Of a DNA stretch of 64,000 bases, positions 25,113-33,463 are shown in pieces. The notes beneath the pieces are model-generated. The model did no database searches and was not told the DNA's origin. It saw nothing but the letters and a program-made list of their open reading frames with translations. The stretch's first letter is position 1. The number at the start of each line of letters is the position of its first letter. The stretch is from the NCBI RefSeq assembly GCF_014646355.1, contig NZ_BMNH01000004.1, forward strand, positions 201,100 through 265,099, given 5' to 3'. The translations under genes and the position numbers were made by a program. Source of the stretch: Nonomuraea cavernae (GTDB taxonomy: Bacteria; Actinomycetota; Actinomycetes; Streptosporangiales; Streptosporangiaceae).

Positions 25113-25469
25113 TCAGGCGGGCATGGCCGCCATGGCCTTGCACGCCTCGGCGCAGGCCTTGCACTTCTCGGCGCAGCGCTTCATGGTCGCGTCGCTGCTC
25201 ATGGTCATGCACGCCTCGGCGCACCTGGTGGCCACCTGGGCGCACATCCGAGCCATCTCCATCGCCATCGGCGACTGGCGCATCATCATGTCCGCACAGA
25301 TGCGCGTGATGTCCGAACAGTCCATGAGCGCGCCCATCATCGCCATGTCGACGTGCTTGCCACCCTGCTGCAGGCAGTAGCTCATGGTCTGCTCGCAGGC
25401 CCGGTGGCTTTCCATGCAGGCGTCGATGCATCGCTGCATCTCGGGACTCATCTGCCCCTCATTTCGCAT
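25113..25469 (-). CDS. Cys-rich four-helix-bundle copper-binding protein (Csp/DUF326-like)
   Basis: A 118-aa protein with regularly spaced cysteines along helices: RCIDACMESHRACEQTMSYC, CSDITRICADMMMR, CAQVATRCAEACMTM, CAEKCKACAEACKAM. This is the pattern of cytosolic copper-storage proteins (Csp3-like), which bind many Cu(I) ions in a four-helix bundle. Many methionines strengthen the copper assignment. There is no signal peptide, so it is a cytosolic copper store or buffer. AGGAGG lies 5 nt before the ATG at 25469. No copper regulator or pump is adjacent. Confidence 0.9.
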   Translation of the reverse strand: MRNEGQMSPEMQRCIDACMESHRACEQTMSYCLQQGGKHVDMAMMGALMDCSDITRICADMMMRQSPMAMEMARMCAQVATRCAEACMTMSSDATMKRCAEKCKACAEACKAMAAMPA

Positions 25470-25832
25470 AATTTCCTCCTGTGTCGACGTCCGGCCGCGC
25501 CCGGATAGGGGAGCGACCGAAGGGTTTCCACGTCGTGGAATACCCCAAATCAGACAGAAGGGGTTGGAAGGGTCGGAAGCTTTGATCCACGATGACAGGA
25601 CCTTGGACCAGTCGGACCAGTGCATGATCGTGACCGGTGTCGCCCTTGGGGCGGCTTCCTCGGCGGACCCTGCGGCACGTCAGGATCCACGCCACCTACG
25701 CGGTCAACCTGTGACCTGGGGATCCTCCTTGCCTTCACTTCGACATCCGAGAACATCATCAGCCCCGATCGGGGCTGATGGCCGGACCAACCCTGATGCC
25801 GCCGCTACCATGGATCGCGTAGAAAGGCTCTT
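25470..25832. other. 363-bp intergenic region with divergent promoters
   Basis: No gene seen. It must hold the promoter of the copper-binding protein on one side and of the ATPase operon on the other. GC falls towards 25750. A 24-bp perfect palindrome (25757-25780) is the only strong element; AATCAGACAG near 25550 resembles the half-site found in the 33-64 kb cluster but is isolated. Confidence 0.6.
25757..25780. promoter_or_regulatory. 24-bp perfect palindrome before the ATPase operon
   Basis: CATCAGCCCCGA followed directly by its exact reverse complement, with no spacer, 52 bp before the ATPase start. Zero-loop geometry and position favour a dimeric regulator operator over an RNA hairpin, though a terminator is possible. 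Confidence 0.6.
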
Positions 25833-27242
25833 ATGCTCACGAGACTGGAAGCTGACGGATTCAAGAACCTTCTTGATTTTGAGGTGGATCTCGGCCCCTT
25901 CACATGCATCGCAGGTGTCAACGGCACTGGAAAGTCGAATATTTTCGATGTCATTCAATTTCTAGGTCTTCTGGCAGATAGGTCGCTGATCGAGGCTGCC
26001 CAGGAGGTCCGTGGCGTGCACGGTGAGCGCTTTGGCGATCCCCGCGACCTATTCTGGAACGGATACTCTCGAGCTGATCACACAATGCGGTTCGCGGCAG
26101 AAATGATCGTTCCCGGCGAGGTCGAGGACGATTTCGGCCGTCCGGCGAAACCTGCGATCACTTTTCTCCGTTACGAATTGGAGCTCGGGTACGTCCCTCC
26201 GGCGGGTATCGAAAAGATCGGACGCCTTAGCCTCCTTGCAGAGAGCCTTCGGCATATCAAGCTCGGCGACGCAGCTGATAGGCTGCGCTTCAAACATAAC
26301 GCTGGCCATTTCCGTAAAGCCGTCCTGCATGGTCGTCGAGCGGGCACCGCGTTCATCTCGACGACAAAAGATGCCGACGGTCAGCCGATCATCAGCATCC
26401 ATCAGGATGGCGGAAGCCGGGGGCAGCCAAAACCCGCCGCTGCTTCCCGGGCTCCCGCGACGGTCGTGAGCACTGTCACGAGTAGTGATGATCCTACGGT
26501 TCTGGCTGCACGGAGGGAGATGCAGTCCTGGCGTCGCCTGGCACTGGAGCCCTCTGCGCTGCGAACCGCAGATCGTTATGTCGATCCGCGCCAGATGGAT
26601 CCAACTGGCCGCCACCTCGCGGCGACTCTTTTCCGTATAGCCTACGCGGCGGGCGATCCCGAGCGGATCTACGCGAGAGTCGCCGGTCGGCTGGCTGATC
26701 TATCGGGTATTGACGTGAGGGAGCTCGAAGTCGAACAAGATGATGTTCGCGAGCTCTTCACCGTGAAACTTGTCGAGTCTGGGGGACTTGCCCTGCCCGC
26801 CAGAAGTCTGTCCGAAGGGACACTTCGGTTTCTTGCGTTGTGTGTTCTTCTTGAAGATCCTTCAGTTGAAGGTCTGCTGTGCATGGAAGAGCCCGAGAAC
26901 GGTATACATCCAGCCAATCTGAACGCAATGGTACAGTTGGTGCAGGATCTGGCGGTTGATGCCCATGAGGCCCCCGGGGAAGATAATCCATTCCGGCAGG
27001 TGATCGTAAACACGCACTCACCTGCGGTGGTGCAACTCGTGGATCCTCAGGACCTTCTCTTTGCGGAGGCGGATATTCGACGGGCGCCAGATGGCACAAT
27101 GGCGCGTGCACTCCAGTTGCGGCCGCTCGCCGGGACCTGGCGCGATGACAGAGACGCGAGGCGCAGGGCGGTCACCAAGGCCGATATCCTTCCCTATTTG
27201 ACGGCCCCACCCGGAGCCCAGCTCACCTTGGAGATTTCGTGA
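25833..27242 (+). CDS. AAA/OLD-like SMC-type ATPase (candidate defence protein)
   Basis: A 469-aa ABC/SMC-like ATPase. It starts MLTRLEADGFKNL, the usual RecF/OLD opening. Walker A is G28-VNGTGKS-N36. The ABC-type signature is RSLSEGTLRFLAL. Walker B is LLCMEEPENGIHP, and the H-loop is VIVNTHSPAVV. The insertion between Walker A and signature is long and divergent, as in AAA15/AAA21 defence ATPases. Base composition is near 55% GC, against about 72% for neighbours, indicating horizontal origin. Its stop overlaps the start of the TOPRIM-like gene (GTGA), a tight pair seen in split-OLD systems such as PARIS or AbiL/RloAB. The ATG at 25833 begins at the conserved N-terminus. Confidence 0.88.
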   Translation: MLTRLEADGFKNLLDFEVDLGPFTCIAGVNGTGKSNIFDVIQFLGLLADRSLIEAAQEVRGVHGERFGDPRDLFWNGYSRADHTMRFAAEMIVPGEVEDDFGRPAKPAITFLRYELELGYVPPAGIEKIGRLSLLAESLRHIKLGDAADRLRFKHNAGHFRKAVLHGRRAGTAFISTTKDADGQPIISIHQDGGSRGQPKPAAASRAPATVVSTVTSSDDPTVLAARREMQSWRRLALEPSALRTADRYVDPRQMDPTGRHLAATLFRIAYAAGDPERIYARVAGRLADLSGIDVRELEVEQDDVRELFTVKLVESGGLALPARSLSEGTLRFLALCVLLEDPSVEGLLCMEEPENGIHPANLNAMVQLVQDLAVDAHEAPGEDNPFRQVIVNTHSPAVVQLVDPQDLLFAEADIRRAPDGTMARALQLRPLAGTWRDDRDARRRAVTKADILPYLTAPPGAQLTLEIS

Positions 27243-27871
27243 GCTTGCGCATCCTGTTCCTTGGCGAAGGGACCAGTGACAGTGGGATCACGACTCACGT
27301 CCGGCGCATAGCCATCGAGAACGGGTTGGACGTGGTCATCACGGATCCGATGATGGAAAGGCTTCCTCCGTCCCGGCGAAGGACCACCAAGTCCAAACTG
27401 GAGATGATTAAGGAGATAGGCGGGGCGTACGAACTCGTGATAGTTCATCGTGATGCGGACCGCGATGGCCGAGAGTGTCGCCTGCGTGAGATCGAAACGG
27501 CCGTTGCGGAGGTAATGCCAGGCATTCCTTTTGCTGGAGTGATTCCGATACGCATGACTGAGGCGTGGCTGATGCTGGACGAGCGCAACCTGCGGCAGGT
27601 CGCCGGGAATCCAAACGGTCGGATGAGCCTCGGCTTGCCCAAGCCTAGATCTGTGGAGTCGATTCCGGACCCCAAAGCCGTGCTTGCCGAGAAGCTCGCT
27701 CTCGCCTCTGGACTGTCCGGGAGGAAGCTGGAAAAATTCAAGAAGCGGTTTCCAGAGCATCGTCGTCAATTGCTGGACCGCATCGATCCTTCAGGGGTCA
27801 TCTGCGAAGTCCCATCCTGGGCTGATTTCAACGCGGATCTTCTCTCGGGCCTGCGGCAGGCTTCCGACTAA
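27239..27871 (+). CDS. TOPRIM/DUF4276-like partner protein (candidate nuclease effector)
   Basis: A 210-aa protein. LRILFLGEGTSDSG gives a conserved glutamate after a first strand, then ELVIVHRDADRDG gives an acidic D-x-D cluster; these fit the metal-binding core of TOPRIM-type domains. IPIRMTEAWLMLD is a phrase typical of DUF4276/RloB-like proteins. It is probably a DNA or RNA nuclease effector controlled by the preceding ATPase, with which it overlaps by 4 nt (GTG start). Like its partner it is low in GC. The family name is tentative. The activity and the phage-defence role are inference from the gene pair. Confidence 0.75.
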   Translation: MSLRILFLGEGTSDSGITTHVRRIAIENGLDVVITDPMMERLPPSRRRTTKSKLEMIKEIGGAYELVIVHRDADRDGRECRLREIETAVAEVMPGIPFAGVIPIRMTEAWLMLDERNLRQVAGNPNGRMSLGLPKPRSVESIPDPKAVLAEKLALASGLSGRKLEKFKKRFPEHRRQLLDRIDPSGVICEVPSWADFNADLLSGLRQASD

Positions 27872-27937
27872 CGTACTTTCAGGACTGTGGCGTGAGGTCC
27901 GGTTCGAGCCCACCGCAGCCCTAAACGCCCTGGCGGC

Positions 27938-28139
27938 TCAGTCGTTCACGAGAGTGACGCGCTGGTCGGCTGAGCCGGTGTAAGGGCCGTAGAGGATGAA
28001 CGCCGTCGGCGGGCGTTTACCGGCGAACTCTTTGCCGATGGACAGAGCCTTGCCGGAGGGGACGCTCACCAGCCGGCGCACACCGTCGCTGAAGGCCGGA
28101 CGGTGCCAGCGCCGGGCCGGGGCGGTGGAGCAGCCTGGC
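27938..28139 (-). pseudogene. 3' remnant of an unidentified gene
   Basis: Minus-strand open frame with coding-like codons, containing LVSVPSGKALSIGKEFAGKR and FILYGPYTGSADQRV before a TGA. It runs without a plausible start into the neighbouring gene in another frame, so it looks like the tail of a truncated gene at the border of the low-GC defence insert. Internal GTG codons could make a short peptide. Otherwise nothing else is seen between 27872 and 28139. Confidence 0.3.
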
Positions 28140-28742
28140 TCAACCGCTGATGTTGACCGCCGTGCGGATCAGGTCAGGAGTCTGGACGGCCTGGAGGAGC
28201 AGGGCGGCGGCGTCCGCGCGGGAAAGGGCGCGCGGACGGGCGAACAGCTCGCGGGTGACCTGGGGTTCGCCGGTGGCAGGACCGTCGGTGAGGCGGTTGA
28301 GCCGGAGGATCGTCCAGTCCAGATCGCTGGACGACACGATCCGCTCCATCGCGGCCACGTCGGCGTAGGGCGTGGCCAGCAGCAGGCGCAGCAACCCCAC
28401 CGCCGGCCGGGGACGGTCGGCGACGATGGGATACGCGCTGGTGACCACCACGCGCCGGACACCGAGGTCGGACATGGCGGTGACGATCGTCCGGGTCGCG
28501 TCGGCGACGAAGCGCGGCGCCCGGCGGTCGCCGCCGGGCAACGTGGAGATCACCGCATCGGCTCCGGCCACGGCCTCCCGCACGGCTCGCGGGTCGTGCG
28601 GATCACCGATCACCACCCGTGACGCGCCGTCGGGCGGCGGTGTGCCGCGGGTGAAGGCGACGACCTGGTGTTCCAGGCGAGCCGCTCGGCTCACCACGAG
28701 GCGGCCGGTCCGGCCCGTGCTCCCGAAGACGACGATCCTCAT
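28140..28742 (-). CDS. NAD(P)-binding atypical SDR / NmrA-like protein
   Basis: A 200-aa Rossmann protein. The nucleotide motif is MRIVVFGSTGRTGRLVVSRA at the very N-terminus, with VVVTSAYPIVADR later. It lacks the YxxxK catalytic pair of classical SDRs, as in NmrA/atypical SDR proteins that act as flavin/NAD(P)H-dependent reductases or redox sensors. The ATG overlaps the stop of the FAD monooxygenase (ATGA), so both are made together under the divergent MarR regulator. Confidence 0.85.
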   Translation of the reverse strand: MRIVVFGSTGRTGRLVVSRAARLEHQVVAFTRGTPPPDGASRVVIGDPHDPRAVREAVAGADAVISTLPGGDRRAPRFVADATRTIVTAMSDLGVRRVVVTSAYPIVADRPRPAVGLLRLLLATPYADVAAMERIVSSSDLDWTILRLNRLTDGPATGEPQVTRELFARPRALSRADAAALLLQAVQTPDLIRTAVNISG

Positions 28743-29980
28743 CGGAAGATCCGCTTCTTGACCGGGGGGAGGACGTTCAGCAGCCGCATCGCCGCCTTGG
28801 TCGCGGCGAAGGCGAACGGGTTGGTCATCGCCGACTGGCGGAGGGCCCGGTTGGAGGCACTGACGGCGGCGAAGCCGTACCCGCGCATCTCCCGCTCGTA
28901 CTCGCCGATGGCCCGCACCAGCGCAAGGCGCCCATCGTGTACGGCCGCCAGCTTCTGGGTGAGGACCTCGGCATCGCGAAGCGCGATGTTGGCGCCCATT
29001 CCCAGGGAGGGCGGCATGCTGTGGATGGCGTCTCCGAGCACGGTCACGTTGCTGGGTGACCAGGCTTCGATCGGAACGGCCGTGCGCAGGAGGGTGGCGT
29101 TGACGGTGGCCGGGTCCGACTGCTCCACGAGCGAGCGCAGCCGCCGGTCCCATCCGTGCAGGTGGTCCAGCACCAGCCGGCGCAGGTCCTGGTGCGAGCG
29201 GTGGGCGATGGGCAAGCGGTCGCGCGGACCGGTGAACCCCCAGACGATCTGATCACCCGCGTCGGCCGGCGCGAGGTGGCGGTGCCGGTCGGACACGACG
29301 GCCTGATGGGTGGCGATGAACAGGCTGAGGCCGTGCGGGGCGAGGATGGAGGCGGGACCGCGCGCGAGGTGCGGCGGGAGCAGGGAGGCCGTCTCGCCGG
29401 TGAGCGGCAGGCGACCGCCGATGGAGACCATGCCTGTCTCCTGACGTCCGGCGTGCGGCAGGAGCTGTGCGCGCACGGCCGAGTGCCCGCCTTCGGCGCC
29501 GATCACCACGGTCCCGTCAGCGGTGGTGCCGTCGGCGAACCGAAGGGTGACCTTGTCGTCGTCGTGCCGTTCGTAGCCCGTGCACTCCTTGCCGAAGTGC
29601 ATGGCGTCGTCGAGGCCGGAGAGCAGGATCTGCCTGAGCGTGTAGCGGTTGACCGAGCGGTGCGCGGCTATCGGGTCGGGCTCGGCCTGGTCGGGGAGTA
29701 CCTCGACGGAGAGCAACTCGGCCAGACGCTCGGTCAGGAAGCTCATGGCCCTGGGCGGACGGCCCGAGGTCGCCTGGACGGTCGCGAAGAGGTCGGCGCT
29801 CAGGCAGGTGTGCAGGGCGCGGCTGCCTTCCGGGCTGATGTGCAGGCGGTAGCCCTCCCGGAAGGCGGCCGGGGAAGGCGCGCGTTCGAAGACGACGACG
29901 TCGATGCCCGCCTGACGCAGGCCCTGCGCCAGGCAGAGCCCGCCGATGCCGCCACCGGCGACGAGGACACGTAAGGACAT
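28739..29980 (-). CDS. FAD-dependent aromatic-type monooxygenase
   Basis: A 413-aa class A flavoprotein monooxygenase. GxGxxG motif MSLRVLVAGGGIGGLCLAQGL at the N-terminus; the second FAD motif GDAIHSMPPSLGMGANIALRDA near residue 315. It typically hydroxylates aromatic or polyketide-like compounds with NAD(P)H and O2, and in MarR-linked loci may inactivate toxic compounds. It is divergent from a MarR gene across a palindromic operator and coupled to an NAD(P)-binding protein. Substrate unknown. Confidence 0.92.
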   Translation of the reverse strand: MSLRVLVAGGGIGGLCLAQGLRQAGIDVVVFERAPSPAAFREGYRLHISPEGSRALHTCLSADLFATVQATSGRPPRAMSFLTERLAELLSVEVLPDQAEPDPIAAHRSVNRYTLRQILLSGLDDAMHFGKECTGYERHDDDKVTLRFADGTTADGTVVIGAEGGHSAVRAQLLPHAGRQETGMVSIGGRLPLTGETASLLPPHLARGPASILAPHGLSLFIATHQAVVSDRHRHLAPADAGDQIVWGFTGPRDRLPIAHRSHQDLRRLVLDHLHGWDRRLRSLVEQSDPATVNATLLRTAVPIEAWSPSNVTVLGDAIHSMPPSLGMGANIALRDAEVLTQKLAAVHDGRLALVRAIGEYEREMRGYGFAAVSASNRALRQSAMTNPFAFAATKAAMRLLNVLPPVKKRIFR

Positions 29981-30004
29981 GCTGAGCCTCCTGATAACTA
30001 ACTC

Positions 30005-30027
30005 TTTTAGCTAAAAAGAATTAGCTA
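30005..30027. promoter_or_regulatory. MarR operator candidate (TTTTAGCTAAAA palindrome)
   Basis: A perfect 12-bp palindrome TTTTAGCTAAAA at 30005-30016 and a second TAGCTA at 30022-30027, in the AT-rich 70-bp gap between the FAD monooxygenase and the MarR gene. Position and symmetry suit a divergent autoregulatory MarR site. Confidence 0.65.
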
Positions 30028-30050
30028 TATCGTGGAGTAAAGTCAACCCC

Positions 30051-30572
30051 GTGACGGAGAGGGCGCAGGTGAGCACCGAGCAGGCACTGGCGCGCCTCGG
30101 GCGCGAGCTGGGCGGCCGGCTGGGCACCGGCGTGGTCCTGTTCCACACGGCCGTCGCCGAGCAGCTGGGCATCAACGTGACCGACTGGCGATGCCTGGAG
30201 CTGCTGCTGCGCACCGGCCCGGCCAACCCCACCCGGCTCGCCCAGCAGACCGGCATGTCCTCGGCCGCCATGGCGCAGCTTCTCGGCCGGCTCGAACGAG
30301 CAGGCCTGGTCGCCCGCAGGCCCGACCCCTCGGATGGGCGCCGCACCCTGGTTCACCCGATCGCGGACCCCGGGCGCGATCGCGAACTGGCGGAGAGCTT
30401 CACCGGCCTCACGCACCGCGTGGCCGATCTGACCTCCTCCTTCAGCGAGGATCAGCTTTCGGCCATCGTGACCTTCGTGACCGGCCTGGCCGACATCATG
30501 GAGTCCGAGGCCGCCGAGCTGCGCCGCCGCCAGTCGGGCGGTCACGACCAGCCCGGCCGGCCTCGCCGATGA
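30051..30572 (+). CDS. MarR-family transcriptional regulator
   Basis: A 173-aa winged-helix regulator: GINVTDWRCLELLLRTGPANPTRLAQQTGMSSAAMAQLLGRLERAGLVARRPDPSDGRRTLV is a complete MarR DNA-binding domain with its wing. It is transcribed away from the FAD monooxygenase pair and probably represses both. GTG at 30051 is used; GTG at 30069 is a possible later start. It converges on the acyl-CoA cluster with only 24 bp between stops. Confidence 0.92.
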   Translation: MTERAQVSTEQALARLGRELGGRLGTGVVLFHTAVAEQLGINVTDWRCLELLLRTGPANPTRLAQQTGMSSAAMAQLLGRLERAGLVARRPDPSDGRRTLVHPIADPGRDRELAESFTGLTHRVADLTSSFSEDQLSAIVTFVTGLADIMESEAAELRRRQSGGHDQPGRPRR

Positions 30573-30596
30573 TCGAGGGGTGGGGCGCGTCGGTGG

Positions 30597-31001
30597 TCAG
30601 GGGGCGCGCAGGAGCATGACGGCGGTGGCCTCCAGGATCTGGTCGCCGTGGCCGTCGACCGCCGACCACCGGTAGTGCCGGAGGATCTTCCCGCTGCGGG
30701 TCTGGCCGGACTCGCCGGGCGTGAGGTCGACGCGCAGCGTGGTGCCCGCTCTGAGCATTTTCAGGAAGCGCACCTCGCGCAGCTCGACCAGCGCGATCGC
30801 GTCGTCCAGCAGGCCCGACTGCTCGACCAGCCCGCCCGCCAGCAGCAGCACCCCCTGGCCGGGCATCGGGGCGCGGATGCCCTGCGACAGCTCGCCGGCG
30901 GCCGGGTTGAACAGCGGATGGGTGTAGCCGCCGAGGCCGACGAGCCCGTCGATGAGGGGCTGGGTCACTTCCACGGACGGCGTGCTGAACGTCTCGCTCA
31001 T
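30597..31001 (-). CDS. Hotdog-fold (MaoC-like) protein
   Basis: A 134-aa single hotdog domain: VGLGGYTHPLFNPAAGE, then the helix with GQGVLLLAGGL, and strands VRFLKMLRAGTTLRVDLTPGE and ILEATAVMLL. The canonical D-x-NPxH hydratase motif is replaced by GGYTHPLFN, so hydratase activity is uncertain; a thioesterase-like or dehydratase role is possible. It is the last gene of the coupled cupin/hydrolase/hydratase/hotdog operon (ATGA with the upstream hydratase). Confidence 0.75.
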   Translation of the reverse strand: MSETFSTPSVEVTQPLIDGLVGLGGYTHPLFNPAAGELSQGIRAPMPGQGVLLLAGGLVEQSGLLDDAIALVELREVRFLKMLRAGTTLRVDLTPGESGQTRSGKILRHYRWSAVDGHGDQILEATAVMLLRAP

Positions 31002-31786
31002 CGGGGGTCGCCCCAGACCGGCTCGCGCTTCTCCACGTAGGCCCGGTAGCCCTCGTCGGCGTCGGCGACCTCCTCGTGGAAGCGGGTGAACAGCTCGCGC
31101 TCCAGGCGCAGGCCCTCGGTCAGCGGCAGGTCGGGGGCCGCGTTCAGGAGGTGCTTGATGGTCGCGGTGACCGTACGGGATCGGCCGGCCAGCGAGTCCG
31201 TGAGGCGGGCGACCGCGTCGTCCAGGCCGGCCGACGGGGCGCTGGCCAGGGCGAGCCCCCAGTCGACCATCTCCGGGCCGGTCAGCCAGCGGCCGGTGAG
31301 CAGCAGCGCGCGGGCCCGCTGGTCGCCCAGCTTGCGCGGGGCGCGCTGGGAGGCGCCGGCCCCGGGGATGATGCCGAAGTCGCTGTGCGTGTCGCCGACC
31401 CGCGCCTCGTCGGCGGCCACCACGAAGTCGCAGGCCAGCAGCAGCTCGAAGCCGCCCGCGCGGGCCAGGCCGTTGACGGCCGCGACCGAGGGCAGGGGGA
31501 ACGCCTCCAGCCGGTCGAGGAACCCGTGAAACCTGCGGATGAACGGCACGAACACGCCGGGCGGATCCCCGAAGCACTCGCCGAGGAAGCCGATGTCCAT
31601 GCCGACGCAGAAGGCCTTGCCGACGCCGGTGATCACGATCGACCTGAGAGACGTGTCCCGCTCGGCGGCGTCGAGGGCGGCGTGCAGGCCGTCGATGACC
31701 TCGGGGGAGAGGCTGTTCAGCCGGTCCGGGCCGTTGAGGGTGACCTTCATGACCGTGCCGGTCACGTGCGTCTCGACGGTGGTCAT
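30998..31786 (-). CDS. Enoyl-CoA hydratase family protein
   Basis: A 262-aa crotonase. Motifs: GVGKAFCVGMDIGFL and VNGLARAGGFELLLACDFV (oxyanion hole), IIPGAGASQRAPRKLG, C-terminus EGYRAYVEKREPVWG. It is a clear paralogue of the hydratase at 52199-52987, which has the same GLARAGGFEL and EGYRAW...PAW patterns, supporting a single functional cluster. Coupled by ATGA on both sides. Confidence 0.9.
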   Translation of the reverse strand: MTTVETHVTGTVMKVTLNGPDRLNSLSPEVIDGLHAALDAAERDTSLRSIVITGVGKAFCVGMDIGFLGECFGDPPGVFVPFIRRFHGFLDRLEAFPLPSVAAVNGLARAGGFELLLACDFVVAADEARVGDTHSDFGIIPGAGASQRAPRKLGDQRARALLLTGRWLTGPEMVDWGLALASAPSAGLDDAVARLTDSLAGRSRTVTATIKHLLNAAPDLPLTEGLRLERELFTRFHEEVADADEGYRAYVEKREPVWGDPR

Positions 31787-32604
31787 GAAAGCGGCTCCCT
31801 TTCCTCGGGCGTGATCTCGCGGGCGAACGCCAGGATCTCGGCGGCGTACCTGTCGGGGACGCGCAGATGGGGCTGGCCGGGCAGGCCGGCCAGGGTGAGG
31901 AGGCGGGCGTCGCGGGCCAGCTCCAGCGCGCGCGGGTCCTTGTCGGCGAGCAGGTCGAACTCCGCGTCGAGCAGCAGCACCGGCGCCGGCTCGGCCGCGA
32001 GCGAGGCGGCCGGGTCGTGCCGGAAGGCCGCCTGGTAGGCCCAGTCGTAGCGGTCGTGGGTGCGCATCAGCTCGACCACGGCCAGGTGCAGCAGCTCCGG
32101 AGGCACGTCCGCGCCCCAGATGCGGCGGTAGCGCTCGACGCCCCAGCCGAACTGGGCGCCGTGGTCGTCGAAGGGCACCTCGGGGGTCCACCGGGACAGG
32201 TAGGCGGCGCGTTCCGCGTCGTCGAGCAGCGCGACGCCGCTCAGCACCAGGCCGCAGACGCCGCCGGGCAGCGCGGCCGCCGTCTCGATCGCCAGGGACG
32301 CGCCCGTGTGCACACCGCCGAGCACGGGGCGTTCCATCCCGATGCGCGCGGCGGCCTGGGCCAGCACGCGGGCGTAGTCGGGGATCTCAGTGTGACGGCT
32401 GGGCGGCGGATCGGACGCGCCGTAGCCGGGCGTGTCGAAGGCGACGGCGCGCGCGTGCCGTCCGAGCAGCGGCAGCACGGCCTCGTAGACGCGGGACGAG
32501 AGCGGGGACTCGTGGAACAGGCCGATCCACGGGCCGGACTCGCCGTTGCGCCGGTAGTGGACCTGGCCCCACTCGGTGTCGGCGTAGCCGCCGATCGTCC
32601 TCAT
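31783..32604 (-). CDS. Alpha/beta hydrolase
   Basis: A 273-aa alpha/beta-hydrolase fold protein: WIGLFHESPLSSRVYEAVLPLL (oxyanion region), DTPGYGASDPP, GGVHTGASLAIETAA at the nucleophile elbow, and LPGQPHLRVPDRYA with the expected histidine. The elbow reads G-x-H-T-G rather than G-x-S-x-G, so the nucleophile serine is missing and activity may be non-canonical (retro-aldol or C-C hydrolase-like) or lost. It lies between a cupin gene and an enoyl-CoA hydratase in one coupled operon. Confidence 0.8.
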   Translation of the reverse strand: MRTIGGYADTEWGQVHYRRNGESGPWIGLFHESPLSSRVYEAVLPLLGRHARAVAFDTPGYGASDPPPSRHTEIPDYARVLAQAAARIGMERPVLGGVHTGASLAIETAAALPGGVCGLVLSGVALLDDAERAAYLSRWTPEVPFDDHGAQFGWGVERYRRIWGADVPPELLHLAVVELMRTHDRYDWAYQAAFRHDPAASLAAEPAPVLLLDAEFDLLADKDPRALELARDARLLTLAGLPGQPHLRVPDRYAAEILAFAREITPEEREPLS

Positions 32605-33440
32605 CGCGGTGATCCCACCTTGACGAGGAGAGTGGCGCCGCCGGCGCTGTCGATCGAGGGGCCGGGCGCGCCGGGCGGGATGTGCACGAGGGAGCACGGC
32701 TCCAGCGTCGCGTCACCGGCGGTGAGGGAGCCCTCCGTGAGGATGAGGAACCGTTCACGGCCGGTGGCGGCGACCGTGCCGGTCCACGCGGGCGGCACCT
32801 GGACGAGCACGGAGGCGCTGCCGGAGAAGGCGTTGTGGCTCAGCGTCTTGGACTTCAGGGCCGGGCCGTCCGCGGTGGTGAGCCGGGTCACCGAGTCGTC
32901 GTGGTCGCGCCACACCATGAAGCGGCTCTCCATCCGGCGTACGTAGCCGCGCGGCCCGATCGGGTCGCCGTCGTCGGCGAGGGGGTTGTGACCCGCCTCC
33001 TCGTCGGGGCGGATCACCCGGGAGACCCGGCCGCTGGCTTCGGCGGGCGCCTCGCCCTCCATCATCAGGACGCACTCGAAGCCCTGGTCGGACACGGCGG
33101 CGTGCACCCAGCCCGGCGGACGCCAGAAGTAGTCGCCGGCCTGGAAGTCGCCCTCGGCGCTGAGCGTGGCGTCGCCGCCGAGGAACAGGGCCTCCTCCAC
33201 GCTGTCGTGGTACGCCTCGCACAGGTCGCGGTAGCCCGGCTCGGTCCGGACGTGGTCGATGCGGCGGGAGGTCGCCGGATCGAGCCAGAGCGACCGCATC
33301 CAGTAGCGGGAGAACAGGTCCAGGACCCGGTCCGGGTCTCCGAGGTTGTCCCGGAAGGCCGGCTCCATCGAGTCGTAGACCGCGCGGCCGTTCACCCAGG
33401 GAAGGGTCGAGCCGTCGACGATCGTCACCTCGCCCGCCAT
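32601..33440 (-). CDS. Cupin-domain protein
   Basis: A 279-aa protein with two cupin-like halves. The first contains SVEEALFLGGDATLSAEGDF and DYFWRPPGWVHAAVSDQG; the second contains ERFLILTEGSLTAGD and SLVHIPPGAPG. The first half keeps a Glu and a late His typical of metal cupins. Possibly a metal-dependent dioxygenase, isomerase or sensor protein. First gene of its operon, with an operator-like ATGTCAGACGT 27 bp before the ATG at 33440, which has GAGGGG as Shine-Dalgarno. Confidence 0.8.
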   Translation of the reverse strand: MAGEVTIVDGSTLPWVNGRAVYDSMEPAFRDNLGDPDRVLDLFSRYWMRSLWLDPATSRRIDHVRTEPGYRDLCEAYHDSVEEALFLGGDATLSAEGDFQAGDYFWRPPGWVHAAVSDQGFECVLMMEGEAPAEASGRVSRVIRPDEEAGHNPLADDGDPIGPRGYVRRMESRFMVWRDHDDSVTRLTTADGPALKSKTLSHNAFSGSASVLVQVPPAWTGTVAATGRERFLILTEGSLTAGDATLEPCSLVHIPPGAPGPSIDSAGGATLLVKVGSPR

Positions 33441-33463
33441 CTGCGCGCCCCTCTCTGCACCCG

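Noticed and set aside
27895..27925. GGTTCGAGCCC resembling a tRNA T-arm after the defence-like genes (possible att remnant)
   Set aside because: The five-base stems around the loop do not pair, and no acceptor stem or duplicate of the sequence is seen in the window.
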